The notes below the pieces were generated by a model. That model saw only the letters and a list, made by a program, of their open reading frames with translations. It was not told where the DNA came from and ran no database searches. This document shows, one piece after another, positions 18,008 through 25,740 of a stretch of DNA of 64,000 nt. Source of the DNA: Streptomyces sp. NBC_01275 (GTDB lineage: Bacteria; Actinomycetota; Actinomycetes; Streptomycetales; Streptomycetaceae). A program made the translations under genes and the position numbers. Numbering within the stretch: the first letter of the stretch is position 1; every line of letters begins with the position of its first letter. The stretch spans positions 434,001 to 498,000 of the forward strand of contig NZ_JAPEOZ010000001.1 in the NCBI RefSeq assembly GCF_026340655.1, read 5' to 3'.

Positions 18008-19243
18008 TCACCCGGCGAGTCCGGCCCGGTCGCAGGCAGCGCGCAGCTCCCGCGCGCAGATCCGGTCGACGGTGAACACGCCGTCCTTCACCAGGGTCGA
18101 TTTGATGGTGTCGAGGGTCACCGCGCTGGGGGTGAGCAGGACGGCCGGGACCCGCCGGGCGGTGGGGCTGTCGATCGTCGTGGTGGCGGTGTCGCGGGCG
18201 TCCCCGCCGCGCCCCACGGCGACCGCCATGGCGGCGACCGCCGCGGCCTCCTGCCGGAAGGACTTGTACACGGTCATGTACTGCTCGCCGTTGACGAGGC
18301 GCCGTACGGCGTCGAGGTCGGCGTCCTGGCCGGTGACGGGCGGAAGGTCCGTGACGCCGGCGGCCTTGAGCGCGGAGACGGCGCCCGCGGCGATGGAGTC
18401 GTTGGCCGCCAGGACGCCGTCGATCCCGTCGGGGCCCAGGGCGGCGATGGCGGCGGACATGGCGACGTGGGCGTTCTGCGTGCTCCAGTCCTGGACGTCG
18501 TACGACCTGCCGATGCGCACCTTGCCCGCGATGACGGACAGGGTGCCGTTGCGGTACCAGGCCGCGTTGGGGCTGGTCGGGTCGCCGTTCAGCATGACGA
18601 CGGTGCCCACGCGCCCGGGGTTCGCCGCGTCCATGGCGCGCAGCAGCCCCTCGCCCTGGAGTCTGCCGACCTGTCGGCCGTCGAAGCCGACGAAGCCGGC
18701 GATCGGGCCTTCGGCGAGCCGGTCGTAGGCGACCACGGGGACGCCCGCCCGGCGCGCCTCCTGGATCGAGGAGCGCAGCGCCCTGGTGTCGGCGGCGTCC
18801 AGGATCAGGACCTCGGCCCCTTTGGTGATCATCGTGACCATCTGCTGCCGCTGTCGCGTCGCGTCGTTCTCGGCGTTGGCGTACTCCAGCGTGCAGGCGG
18901 GACAGCGCTTCTTCAGCTGCTCCTCGATGAGCGGCCGGTCCGCGTGCTCCCAGCGGGGGACCGCGCGGCTCGGGAGCAGCAGGCCGACGGTGAAGCCGTC
19001 CGCGTCCTTCCCGTGGTCCGCCCCGCAGGCGGCCAGGGGCAGCGCCAGGAGCGCCGCGGCGAGCGCGGCGAGGACGCGTCCGCGTCGCCGCATGCGTCCG
19101 AAGGCCGGTCCGGAGGCCGGTCCGGAGGCCGGTCCGGAGGCCGGTCCGGAGGCCGGTCCGGAGGCCGGTCCGGAGGCCGGTCCGGAGGCCGGTCCGGAGG
19201 CCGGTCCGGAGGCCGGTCCGGAGGTCTGCCTGGGCGCTCTCAT
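18008..19243 (-). CDS. Xylose-type substrate-binding lipoprotein with (GPAS)10 N-terminal extension
   Basis: A type 1 binding-fold protein related to XylF. The core (VGLLLPSRAVPRWEHADRPL, MITKGAEVLILDAADTRAL, PVVAYDRLAEGPIAGFVGFD, VLAANDSIAAGAVSALKAAG) is paralogous to the protein at 21889-22977. A lipoprotein signal MRRRGRVLAALAAALLALP with lipobox LAAC begins at the internal ATG at 19093. The ATG at 19243 overlaps the phosphatase stop as ATGA and would add 50 residues, mostly ten GPAS repeats, before the signal. Which start is used is open: coupling favours 19243, the normal signal peptide favours 19093. No ATPase or permease follows it. Confidence 0.83.
   Translation of the reverse strand: MRAPRQTSGPASGPASGPASGPASGPASGPASGPASGPASGPASGPAFGRMRRRGRVLAALAAALLALPLAACGADHGKDADGFTVGLLLPSRAVPRWEHADRPLIEEQLKKRCPACTLEYANAENDATRQRQQMVTMITKGAEVLILDAADTRALRSSIQEARRAGVPVVAYDRLAEGPIAGFVGFDGRQVGRLQGEGLLRAMDAANPGRVGTVVMLNGDPTSPNAAWYRNGTLSVIAGKVRIGRSYDVQDWSTQNAHVAMSAAIAALGPDGIDGVLAANDSIAAGAVSALKAAGVTDLPPVTGQDADLDAVRRLVNGEQYMTVYKSFRQEAAAVAAMAVAVGRGGDARDTATTTIDSPTARRVPAVLLTPSAVTLDTIKSTLVKDGVFTVDRICARELRAACDRAGLAG
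19103..19222. repeat. Ten perfect 12-bp repeats (GGCCGGTCCGGA)10
   Basis: Exactly ten identical 12-bp units cover 120 bp, between the phosphatase stop codon and the signal peptide of the binding protein. On the coding strand each unit reads Gly-Pro-Ala-Ser in frame with the gene. Copy-number change by slippage would keep the frame and alter only the linker length. A unit this perfect points to recent expansion. Confidence 0.93.
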
Positions 19244-21741
19244 GGCAGGCCCTCCCGTTCCGCCGCGGGGCCCGAGGCCTCGGGAGCCGACTCCCCGTCC
19301 GGTACGGCGATCTCGCTCCACACCTGTTTGCCGCCGGCCACCGGCATCGAGCCGACGGAGTCCGACATCGCCTCGACCAGCAGCAGGCCGCGGCCGCCGG
19401 TGGACTCCCAGTCCACGATCACCGGCTTGGCGGGCGCGCGGGGCGAGGAGTCGCTCACGCAGACGCGCACCCGGTTCCCGCGCAGCACCAGGTCGAGGCG
19501 GACCGGGCCCTGGGTGTGGACCAGGGCGTTGGTGACGAGTTCGGACACGACGAGCAGCACCGCGTCGGCCGTCTCCTCGACCTTCCAGCGGCGCAGGATG
19601 CGGGCGGTGAAGCGGCGGGCGTGCATGACGGCGTCGGGCAGCCGCCACACCATCCAGCCGGCCCTGATCGGCCGGACCGCCATGCCGTCGTAGCGCAGGA
19701 GCAGTACCGCCACGTCGTCCTCGCGGCGGCCGACGTCGCCGAGGAGTTCGTCGGCGGTCCTGCCCAGGTCCGCCGGGTCGGCGGCGGCGAGCGCGCCTCG
19801 GGTGCGGCGCATCCCCTCGTCCAGGGGCAGGTCGGCGGCCTCGACCAGGCCGTCGGTGACCAGGGCGAGCACCGTGCCGGGGGTCAGCGCCACCGCGGTC
19901 ATGGGGAAGTCCGCCTCCGCGAGGACGCCCAGCGGGGGCCCTCCCTCGACCTCCACCTCCTCGGCGGTGCCGTCGGGCCGGCGCAGCAGCGGGGCGAGGT
20001 GGCCGGCCCGGACGAACAGGGTGTTGCCCTCCTCCATGTCCAGTTCGGCGTAGCAGCAGGTCGCGAACAGATCGGTCTCCATGGCGACGAGGAGCCGGTT
20101 GGCGTGGGAGACGACCACGTCGGGCGGGTGGCCCTCCATGGCGTAGGCCCGGACCGCGGTGCGCATCTGTCCCATGATCGTCGCGGCTCCGGCGCTGTGT
20201 CCCTGCACGTCCCCGATCACCAGGGCCACCCGGTCCTCGGAGAGGGCGATGACGTCGTACCAGTCGCCGCCCACCTGCAGGCCCCGGCGGGCGGGCAGAT
20301 AGCGGGCGACGGCCGTGCCCCCGGGCAGTTCGGGGAGGCGGCGCGGCAGCAGGCTGCGCTGGAGCATCGTCGCGAGCTCCTGCTCCGCGTCGTGCGCGTG
20401 GGCCCGCCGCAGGGCCTGTCCGACCAGGGCCGCGGTGGCGGTCAGCAGGGACCGCTCCTCGGGGACGAACTCGTGCGGCTGGTCCCAGCCGATCAGGCAC
20501 AGCCCGGCGACCCGGCCCTTGGCGGGCAGTGGCAGCACGGCCAGTCCCCCGGCGCCGATGCCCGCGAGCCCCGGTTCGAGGGCGGCGCCGGCGGGCCACA
20601 GGTCCATCCGTCCGTCCCGCAGGGCGCTCTGCAGGGTGGGCAGCGCGCGGACGGGCGCGTCGGGCCACTCCGTACGCCACTCGGAACGCCAGATCTCCGG
20701 CCAGGCGGCGGGGTACGGCGGGTCGAGCACGCTGACCATGAGCCGGTCGTCCTGCACCTCGGCGAGCGCCACCCGGTCCGCGCCCAGCGGCTCGCGCAGG
20801 GCGGCGATCACGACCCGGCCGACGTCACGGACGGTCGCGGCGTCGTCGAGTGCGGCGGTCAGCCACTGGATCCGGGAGACGTCGTCGGCGCCGCGGCGCA
20901 GGACCGAGGTCGCCGTCACCACGCCCCGCACCTGCTCCAGCCGGTCTCCGGCGCCCGCCTCCACCCGGCAGCTCAGGCTCAGCCAGCGCATCTCGCCGGT
21001 GGGGCCGCGGACCCGGAACTCCAGGTCGCGCCGGCCGGACGTCTGGGTGGACGTCTCCAGGACCGACATCAGCGCGTGCATGTCCTCCGGGAGGGCGTGC
21101 GCGAGGAGGGTGTCGGCCTTGCCGTCGAAGTCGTCCGGTGTGATGCCGACCAGGGCGAGCAGCGTGTCGTCGGCCTCGATCAGGCCGGTGTCCGGGACCA
21201 GCACGAAGGAGCCGACGCCCAGAGCGCGCAGGGCGGGCTCGAGCAGCGCCGACGGCACGGGCGGGCTCGGCCCGGCCCCGAGCCGGTCGGCGACCGCGTC
21301 GGCGTACGACTCCAGGAAGCGGCGTTGCTCGGGCGCGAAGCCGTCCGACGACGCCCCGGTGACGAGGAGGCAGCCGAGCCGTCTGCCCTCCGTGCGCAGG
21401 GGCAGTGCGACGAGCGAGGTCCCGGGAAGGGAGGCGGGTTCGCCGGGGGCCGGCCACAGGGGCCGGTCGGTGCGGTAGGCCCGCGCCGCGGGCGAGTCGC
21501 CGGACAGCGGCAGCAGCTCGGGCGGCCCCGGCCCGGCGCGGGCGGCCCCGGCGCTGTCCAGCAGTCGAAGCTCTTCGCCCCGGGGCGCGTAGACCGCCGC
21601 CAGGTCCACTCCGGCGAATGTCAGGGCCGGAACCCCTGTGGCGGGCTGAGCCGCCAGGGGCGGCGGGCCGGTGTCCGCCGCGGCGGCCTCGGTCGCCCAC
21701 AGCTGCGAGACCCCGGCCCCGGCACGGCCGTCATGAGGCAT
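19240..21741 (-). CDS. SpoIIE-family phosphatase with GAF, PAS and HATPase domains
   Basis: About 833 residues from the ATG at 21741, chosen for the GGGAGGTGG ahead of it; an in-frame ATG at 21816 has no ribosome site. Order: GAF-like (~30-160), PAS (~175-290, with GEMRWLSLSCRVEAG), GAF (~300-425), SpoIIE/PP2C (~450-650, with GGDWYDVIALSEDRVALVIGDVQGH, the metal-binding Asp motif, and VLALVTDGLVEA, REDDVAVLLLR), then an RsbW-type HATPase (~680-790, LVVSELVTNALVHTQGPV). Such proteins dephosphorylate anti-anti-sigma factors and can also act as anti-sigma kinases. No membrane segment is evident. Its stop overlaps the start of a binding-protein gene, an unusual partner. Confidence 0.9.
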   Translation of the reverse strand: MPHDGRAGAGVSQLWATEAAAADTGPPPLAAQPATGVPALTFAGVDLAAVYAPRGEELRLLDSAGAARAGPGPPELLPLSGDSPAARAYRTDRPLWPAPGEPASLPGTSLVALPLRTEGRRLGCLLVTGASSDGFAPEQRRFLESYADAVADRLGAGPSPPVPSALLEPALRALGVGSFVLVPDTGLIEADDTLLALVGITPDDFDGKADTLLAHALPEDMHALMSVLETSTQTSGRRDLEFRVRGPTGEMRWLSLSCRVEAGAGDRLEQVRGVVTATSVLRRGADDVSRIQWLTAALDDAATVRDVGRVVIAALREPLGADRVALAEVQDDRLMVSVLDPPYPAAWPEIWRSEWRTEWPDAPVRALPTLQSALRDGRMDLWPAGAALEPGLAGIGAGGLAVLPLPAKGRVAGLCLIGWDQPHEFVPEERSLLTATAALVGQALRRAHAHDAEQELATMLQRSLLPRRLPELPGGTAVARYLPARRGLQVGGDWYDVIALSEDRVALVIGDVQGHSAGAATIMGQMRTAVRAYAMEGHPPDVVVSHANRLLVAMETDLFATCCYAELDMEEGNTLFVRAGHLAPLLRRPDGTAEEVEVEGGPPLGVLAEADFPMTAVALTPGTVLALVTDGLVEAADLPLDEGMRRTRGALAAADPADLGRTADELLGDVGRREDDVAVLLLRYDGMAVRPIRAGWMVWRLPDAVMHARRFTARILRRWKVEETADAVLLVVSELVTNALVHTQGPVRLDLVLRGNRVRVCVSDSSPRAPAKPVIVDWESTGGRGLLLVEAMSDSVGSMPVAGGKQVWSEIAVPDGESAPEASGPAAEREGLP

Positions 21742-21888
21742 GTCCGCCACCCACCTCCCGTCCAGGTCGACGGTGCGACAGGTTGAGATCAGGGCACCCG
21801 CACACCAGAATCGCATATACGGGCCAACCGAACATATCTACCTTATTGCCATCGACCTCATGGCCCTAGACAGCAGGCGGTGTCGCAC

Positions 21889-22977
21889 ATGAAGGCCTGT
21901 ATACGGGCCACGGCCGTCACCGTGACCGCGTTCTGGACGGCCGTCGCCCTCGCGGCCTGCGGGGCGGGGGCGGAGCACGACTCCGAAGGAGGGAACGGCC
22001 CGCGCATCGGCGTGCTGCTGCCGGACGCCACCACGGCCCGCTGGGAGACCCGGGACCGCCCCCTGCTCGAGAAGAAGATCAAGGAGCTGTGCGACACGTG
22101 CACGGTCGAGCACGCCAACGCCAAGGGCGACGTGGCCCTCCAGCAGGAACAGATGGACTCCATGATCACCAAGGGCGTGGACGCGATCCTGCTCGTGGCC
22201 GTCGACGGCCGGTCCCTCGGCCCCGCCGTCGCCAAGGCCCAGCAGGCGGACATCCCGGTCATCGCCTACGACCGGCTCTCCGCCGGCCCGATCTCGGGAT
22301 ACGTCTCCTTCGACGGGAAGGAGGTCGGCAGGCTCCAGGGCCGCGCGCTGCTGAAGGCCATGGGCGACAAGGTGCCCGGCGGCCAGATCGTCATGATGAA
22401 CGGCGACCCCAGCGACCCGAACGCCGTGGCCTTCAAGGAGGGCGCGCTGTCCGTGCTCGACGGACGGGTGAAGATCGGCAAGGCGTACGACACCCTCCAG
22501 TGGCGGACGGAGACCGCGCACATGAACATGTCCGGCGCCCTCTCGGCCCTCGGCGCCGAAAGCATCGACGGGGTCTACGCGGCCAACGACGGCCTCGCCG
22601 CCGGGAGCATCTCCGCCCTCAAGGCGAACAAGGTCGACCCGCTGCCGCCCGTCACCGGGCAGGACGCCGAACTCGCGGCCCTGCGGCGCATCGTCGCCGG
22701 CGAGCAGTACATGACCGTGTCCAAGCCCTTCGGGCCCGAGGCCGCCGCCGGGGGCGCCATGGCGGTGGCCGCGGCCCGCGGGGAAGGCCTCGACGGGGTG
22801 TCCACCGGCGAGGTGCGGACCGACGACGGGAAGACGGTCCCGGCCGTTCTGCTCACCCCGGTGTCCGTGACCGCCGGCAACCTCAAGGAGACCGTGCTGA
22901 AGGAGGGCCTGTACACGGTCCAGCAGATCTGCATCCCGCAGCTGCGGACCGCCTGCGACCGGGTCGGGCTGACCTGA
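21889..22977 (+). CDS. Xylose-type ABC transporter substrate-binding lipoprotein
   Basis: A 362-residue XylF-like lipoprotein: signal peptide with lipobox ALAAC near residue 25, then IGVLLPDATTARWETRDRPL, MITKGVDAILLVAVDGRSL, PVIAYDRLSAGPISGYVSFDG, VYAANDGLAAGSISAL and PVTGQDAELAALRRI. The cysteines CDTCTVEH and the C-terminal IC...LRTACDR are shared with the paralogue across the phosphatase gene. ATG at 21889 is preferred over GTG at 21880 because AGGCGG is at the right distance. It heads an operon with an ATPase and permease and is divergent from the phosphatase gene. The sugar is unproven; the D-xylose label is by similarity. Confidence 0.88.
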   Translation: MKACIRATAVTVTAFWTAVALAACGAGAEHDSEGGNGPRIGVLLPDATTARWETRDRPLLEKKIKELCDTCTVEHANAKGDVALQQEQMDSMITKGVDAILLVAVDGRSLGPAVAKAQQADIPVIAYDRLSAGPISGYVSFDGKEVGRLQGRALLKAMGDKVPGGQIVMMNGDPSDPNAVAFKEGALSVLDGRVKIGKAYDTLQWRTETAHMNMSGALSALGAESIDGVYAANDGLAAGSISALKANKVDPLPPVTGQDAELAALRRIVAGEQYMTVSKPFGPEAAAGGAMAVAAARGEGLDGVSTGEVRTDDGKTVPAVLLTPVSVTAGNLKETVLKEGLYTVQQICIPQLRTACDRVGLT

Positions 22978-22995
22978 CCGGCCGGTTCCGGCCGG
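22978..22995. promoter_or_regulatory. Intercistronic palindrome after the binding-protein gene
   Basis: CCGGCCGG is repeated on both sides of TT immediately after the stop codon, giving an 18-bp palindrome able to form a short GC hairpin in the mRNA. A hairpin here would stabilise or partly terminate the transcript so that the binding protein is made in excess over ATPase and permease, a known arrangement in ABC operons. Confidence 0.5.
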
Positions 22996-23012
22996 GGAAG
23001 GAGATGGTTGAC

Positions 23013-23786
23013 GTGGCGGATCCCCCGCTGCTGGCGTTGCGCGGCGTGTGCAAGCGCTTCGGCGCCGTCGAGGTCCTCACCGACATCGAGCTGGAGATCC
23101 ACCCCGGTCAGGTCGTCGCTCTCCTCGGGGACAACGGGGCGGGCAAGTCCACCCTGGTCAAAGTGATCTCCGGGGTCGCCCCCGCCGACAGGGGCGTCAT
23201 CGAGTGGCAGGGCCGGGCGGTCCACATCAGACGCCCGCACGACGCCCGGGACCTCGGCATCGCCACCGTCCACCAGGACTTCGCGCTGTGCGGGAACCTC
23301 GACGTCGTCGGGAACCTGTTCCTGGGGCGGGAGATCCGCCGGTACGGGTTCCTCGACGAGATGGAGATGGAGCGCCGTACCCGGCAACTGCTGGAGCGCC
23401 TGACCCGGCGGCTGCCCGAGCTGCGCGGCCCGGTCGTCTCGCTCTCCAGCGGACAGCGGCAGACGGTCGCCATCGCCCGCTCGCTCCTCGGCGACCCCAG
23501 CGTCCTCCTGCTGGACGAGCCGACCGCCGCGCTGGGGTTCGAGCAGACCACCGAGATCCTGGACCTCATCGACCAACTGCGCGACCGCGGCCTCGGGGTC
23601 CTGCTCATCAGCCACAACATGGGCGACGTGAAGGCGCTTGCGGACCGCGCCGCGGTACTGCGGCTCGGCCGCAACAACGGCTTCTTCGACGTGAACACCT
23701 CGTCCCAGGAGCAGATCATCTCCTCCATCACCGGCGCCACGGAGAACGTGCCCCGCCGGCCGGCCTCCCGGGAGGCGGGGTGGTGA
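23013..23786 (+). CDS. Sugar ABC transporter ATP-binding protein (single NBD, XylG-like)
   Basis: A 257-residue ATPase with one nucleotide-binding domain: Walker A GDNGAGKSTL near residue 38, Q-loop TVHQDFALCGNLDVVGNL, signature LSSGQRQTVAIARSLL, Walker B VLLLDEPTAALGFEQT, and H-loop ISHNMGDVKALADRAAVL. Classical XylG proteins have two NBDs (~500 residues), so this half-size form must dimerise, as in FrcA-like systems. GTG at 23013 is chosen because GGGGAAGGAG is 9 nt upstream; the ATG at 23004 is too close. Its stop overlaps the permease start as GTGA. Confidence 0.92.
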   Translation: MADPPLLALRGVCKRFGAVEVLTDIELEIHPGQVVALLGDNGAGKSTLVKVISGVAPADRGVIEWQGRAVHIRRPHDARDLGIATVHQDFALCGNLDVVGNLFLGREIRRYGFLDEMEMERRTRQLLERLTRRLPELRGPVVSLSSGQRQTVAIARSLLGDPSVLLLDEPTAALGFEQTTEILDLIDQLRDRGLGVLLISHNMGDVKALADRAAVLRLGRNNGFFDVNTSSQEQIISSITGATENVPRRPASREAGW

Positions 23787-25063
23787 AAGACATGCGCAGC
23801 ACTGCGGACGACCCACGGACCGAGCGCGCCGCGGCCGACGCCGCGCCCCGCCCACCTCGCCGCGGACAGGCCGTCGCCCGTGCCGCGGAGAGCGGGATCG
23901 CCGCCTTCCGGCGCCGGCTGCGGGCCGGCGACCTGGGATCGCTCCCCGTGGTCCTCGTCCTCGCCGTCGTCTGGATCACCTTCCAGTCCCTCAACGACAA
24001 CTTCCTCTCCCCCCGCAACCTGTCCAACCTCAGCGTGGACATCGTCGGCACCGGCCTGATCGCGGTCGGCATCGTCTTCGTACTGCTGCTCGGCGAGCTC
24101 GACCTGTCGGTGGGCTCGATCAGCGGACTCGCGGCGGCCGTGTTCGCCGTGCTGAACGTGAACCACGGCGTGCCGGAGTGGCTCGCCGTGATCCTCGCCG
24201 TGCTCGCGGGCACCGCAGCGGGCACCGTCCAGGGCTTCTCCATCGCCAGAACCCGGGTCCCTGCGTTCGTGGTCACCCTCGCCGGGCTGCTCACCTGGAA
24301 CGGCATCATGCTGTCCATCCTCGGCAACAGCGGCACCGTCAACCTGGACGAGGACGGCCTCGTCGCCAAACTGACCAGCTACTACTTCAGCCAGGACGCC
24401 GTCGCCTACGGCCTCGCCGCGGTCGCCGCGGGTGTGGTCTTCCTGGTCTCCGACCGAGACCGACGGCGGCGCAGGGCGGTCGGCATGCCGTACCGCTCGC
24501 TCCGGGGCGTCCTCGTGCGCACGGGCATGGTCGCGGTGCTCGCGTTCACCGTCGCGTATCTGCTCAACCGGTTCCAGGGACTGCCGCTGGCCCTCCTGAT
24601 CTTCCTGGTGATCGTGGCGGGCCTCGACATCGTGCTGCGCCGCACCCACTACGGGCGGCAGGTCTACGCCGTCGGCGGCAGCGTCGAGGCGGCCCGGCGC
24701 GCCAGCCTCAGCGTGCTGCGGGTGCAGACCGCGGTGCTCGCGGTGTCGGGCACCATGGCCGCGATCGGCGGCCTGTTCCTGGCCTCCCGCATCACCTCGG
24801 TGAGCCAGAGCTCGGGCTCGGGCGTCCTGCTGGTCAACGCCATCGCGGCGGCCGTCATCGGCGGCACCAGCCTGTTCGGCGGGCGCGGCACGACCTGGTC
24901 CGCGGTGCTGGGCATGCTGGTCATCCAGTCGATCGCCTCCGGCATGGCGATCACGGACACCCCCACCGCCCTCCAGTTCGTGATCACGGGCGGGGTGCTC
25001 TTCGCGGCGGTGGTCATCGACTCCCTGTCCCGCCGCTCGCAGGAGGCACACGGGCGGGCCTGA
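23783..25063 (+). CDS. Sugar ABC transporter permease (XylH-like)
   Basis: A 426-residue permease starting at a GTG that overlaps the ATPase stop. A charged ~50-residue N-terminus precedes about ten membrane segments. Motifs of the family include VLLLGELDLSVGSISGLAAAVF, ARTRVPAFVVTLAGLLTWNGI, GRQVYAVGGSVEAARRASLSV and VIGGTSLFGGRGTTWSAVLGML. The extra loop and helices in the middle (~200-270, with DRDRRRRRAVGMPYRSLRG) are typical of the longer XylH type. It completes the transporter with the upstream lipoprotein and ATPase. Confidence 0.92.
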   Translation: MKDMRSTADDPRTERAAADAAPRPPRRGQAVARAAESGIAAFRRRLRAGDLGSLPVVLVLAVVWITFQSLNDNFLSPRNLSNLSVDIVGTGLIAVGIVFVLLLGELDLSVGSISGLAAAVFAVLNVNHGVPEWLAVILAVLAGTAAGTVQGFSIARTRVPAFVVTLAGLLTWNGIMLSILGNSGTVNLDEDGLVAKLTSYYFSQDAVAYGLAAVAAGVVFLVSDRDRRRRRAVGMPYRSLRGVLVRTGMVAVLAFTVAYLLNRFQGLPLALLIFLVIVAGLDIVLRRTHYGRQVYAVGGSVEAARRASLSVLRVQTAVLAVSGTMAAIGGLFLASRITSVSQSSGSGVLLVNAIAAAVIGGTSLFGGRGTTWSAVLGMLVIQSIASGMAITDTPTALQFVITGGVLFAAVVIDSLSRRSQEAHGRA

Positions 25064-25108
25064 CCCGGATTCCGGGGGGGCGGGAGACGGCTGTGCCGGT
25101 GCGCGGGG

Positions 25109-25576
25109 TCAGGCGTCGGTCCGACGGCCTTCGGCGGCCTTCCGGATCGCCTCGCGGATGCGGGAGTACGTGCCGCAGCGGCAGACGTTCTCGATGCGGT
25201 CGATGTCGTCGTCCGTGGGCCGGGGCGTCTTCTCCAGCAGGGCCGCCGCGGCCATGATCTGGCCCGGCTGGCAGAAGCCGCACTGCGCCACGTCGCAGTC
25301 GAGCCAGGCCTGCTGGACGGGGTGCAGGGTGTCGCCGTCGGCCAGGCCCTCGATGGTGGTGACCGCGCGACCCACGCAGTCGGCGACCGGGACGACGCAG
25401 GGCTGGATCTCCGCGCCGTCGAGATGGCTGGTGCAGGCCCGGCAGACGCCCACGCCACAGCCGTACTTGGGGCCGGTGACGTGCAGCAGATCGCGCAGCA
25501 CCCACAGCAGCGGCATGTCGGCGGGCGCCTCGACGGTGACCGGCTTCCCGTTGAGGACGAAGGAGTAGGACGGCAT
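25109..25576 (-). CDS. iorA: [2Fe-2S] subunit of a molybdenum hydroxylase (isoquinoline 1-oxidoreductase alpha type)
   Basis: A 155-residue small subunit. The plant-ferredoxin-type cluster motif is in GPKYGCGVGVCRACTSHLDG with a later QPC, and the second cluster motif in CGFCQPGQIM plus CRCGTYSRIREAI. This two-cluster layout is that of the xanthine oxidase family small subunits. It passes electrons from the molybdopterin subunit encoded just upstream (25741-27867). The ATG at 25576 gives the usual short N-terminus MPSYSFVLNGKPVTVEA. There is no FAD subunit gene, as in the two-subunit Ior and aldehyde dehydrogenase types, which use a cytochrome or other acceptor. Confidence 0.88.
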   Translation of the reverse strand: MPSYSFVLNGKPVTVEAPADMPLLWVLRDLLHVTGPKYGCGVGVCRACTSHLDGAEIQPCVVPVADCVGRAVTTIEGLADGDTLHPVQQAWLDCDVAQCGFCQPGQIMAAAALLEKTPRPTDDDIDRIENVCRCGTYSRIREAIRKAAEGRRTDA

Positions 25577-25612
25577 CAGCACCTTCTCGGACGGTGATCG
25601 GAGGGTGATCGG

Positions 25613-25732
25613 ACGGTGATCGGCAGTCGGACCCGGACAGTGATCGGCAGTCGGACCCGGACAGTGATCGGCAGTCGGACCCGGACGGTGATCGCAGTCG
25701 GACCCGGACTGCTGATCAGGACTCGGTCCCGG
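25613..25732. repeat. 24-bp tandem repeat between the two molybdenum-hydroxylase genes
   Basis: Three clear 24-bp units (ACRGTGATCGGCAGTCGGACCCGG) start at 25613, 25637 and 25661, followed by 23-bp and 25-bp degenerate copies to 25732. Further GGTGATCGGA fragments lie before the first. The array fills the 165-bp gap between iorB stop and iorA start on the minus strand. The units contain GATC and frames with Asp-His-Cys-Pro, but no gene needs them. Confidence 0.85.
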
Positions 25733-25740
25733 ACACTTGA

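Noticed and set aside
19103..19222. CRISPR or insertion-sequence end
   Set aside because: Perfect contiguous 12-bp units with no spacers; it encodes an in-frame peptide repeat.
18008..20680. An 890-codon minus-strand frame covering the binding protein and much of the phosphatase gene
   Set aside because: The part above 19243 is out of frame with the phosphatase domains and is Arg-rich; only the binding-protein part is real.
25613..25732. CRISPR-like array
   Set aside because: Units are contiguous without unique spacers, so it is a simple tandem repeat.
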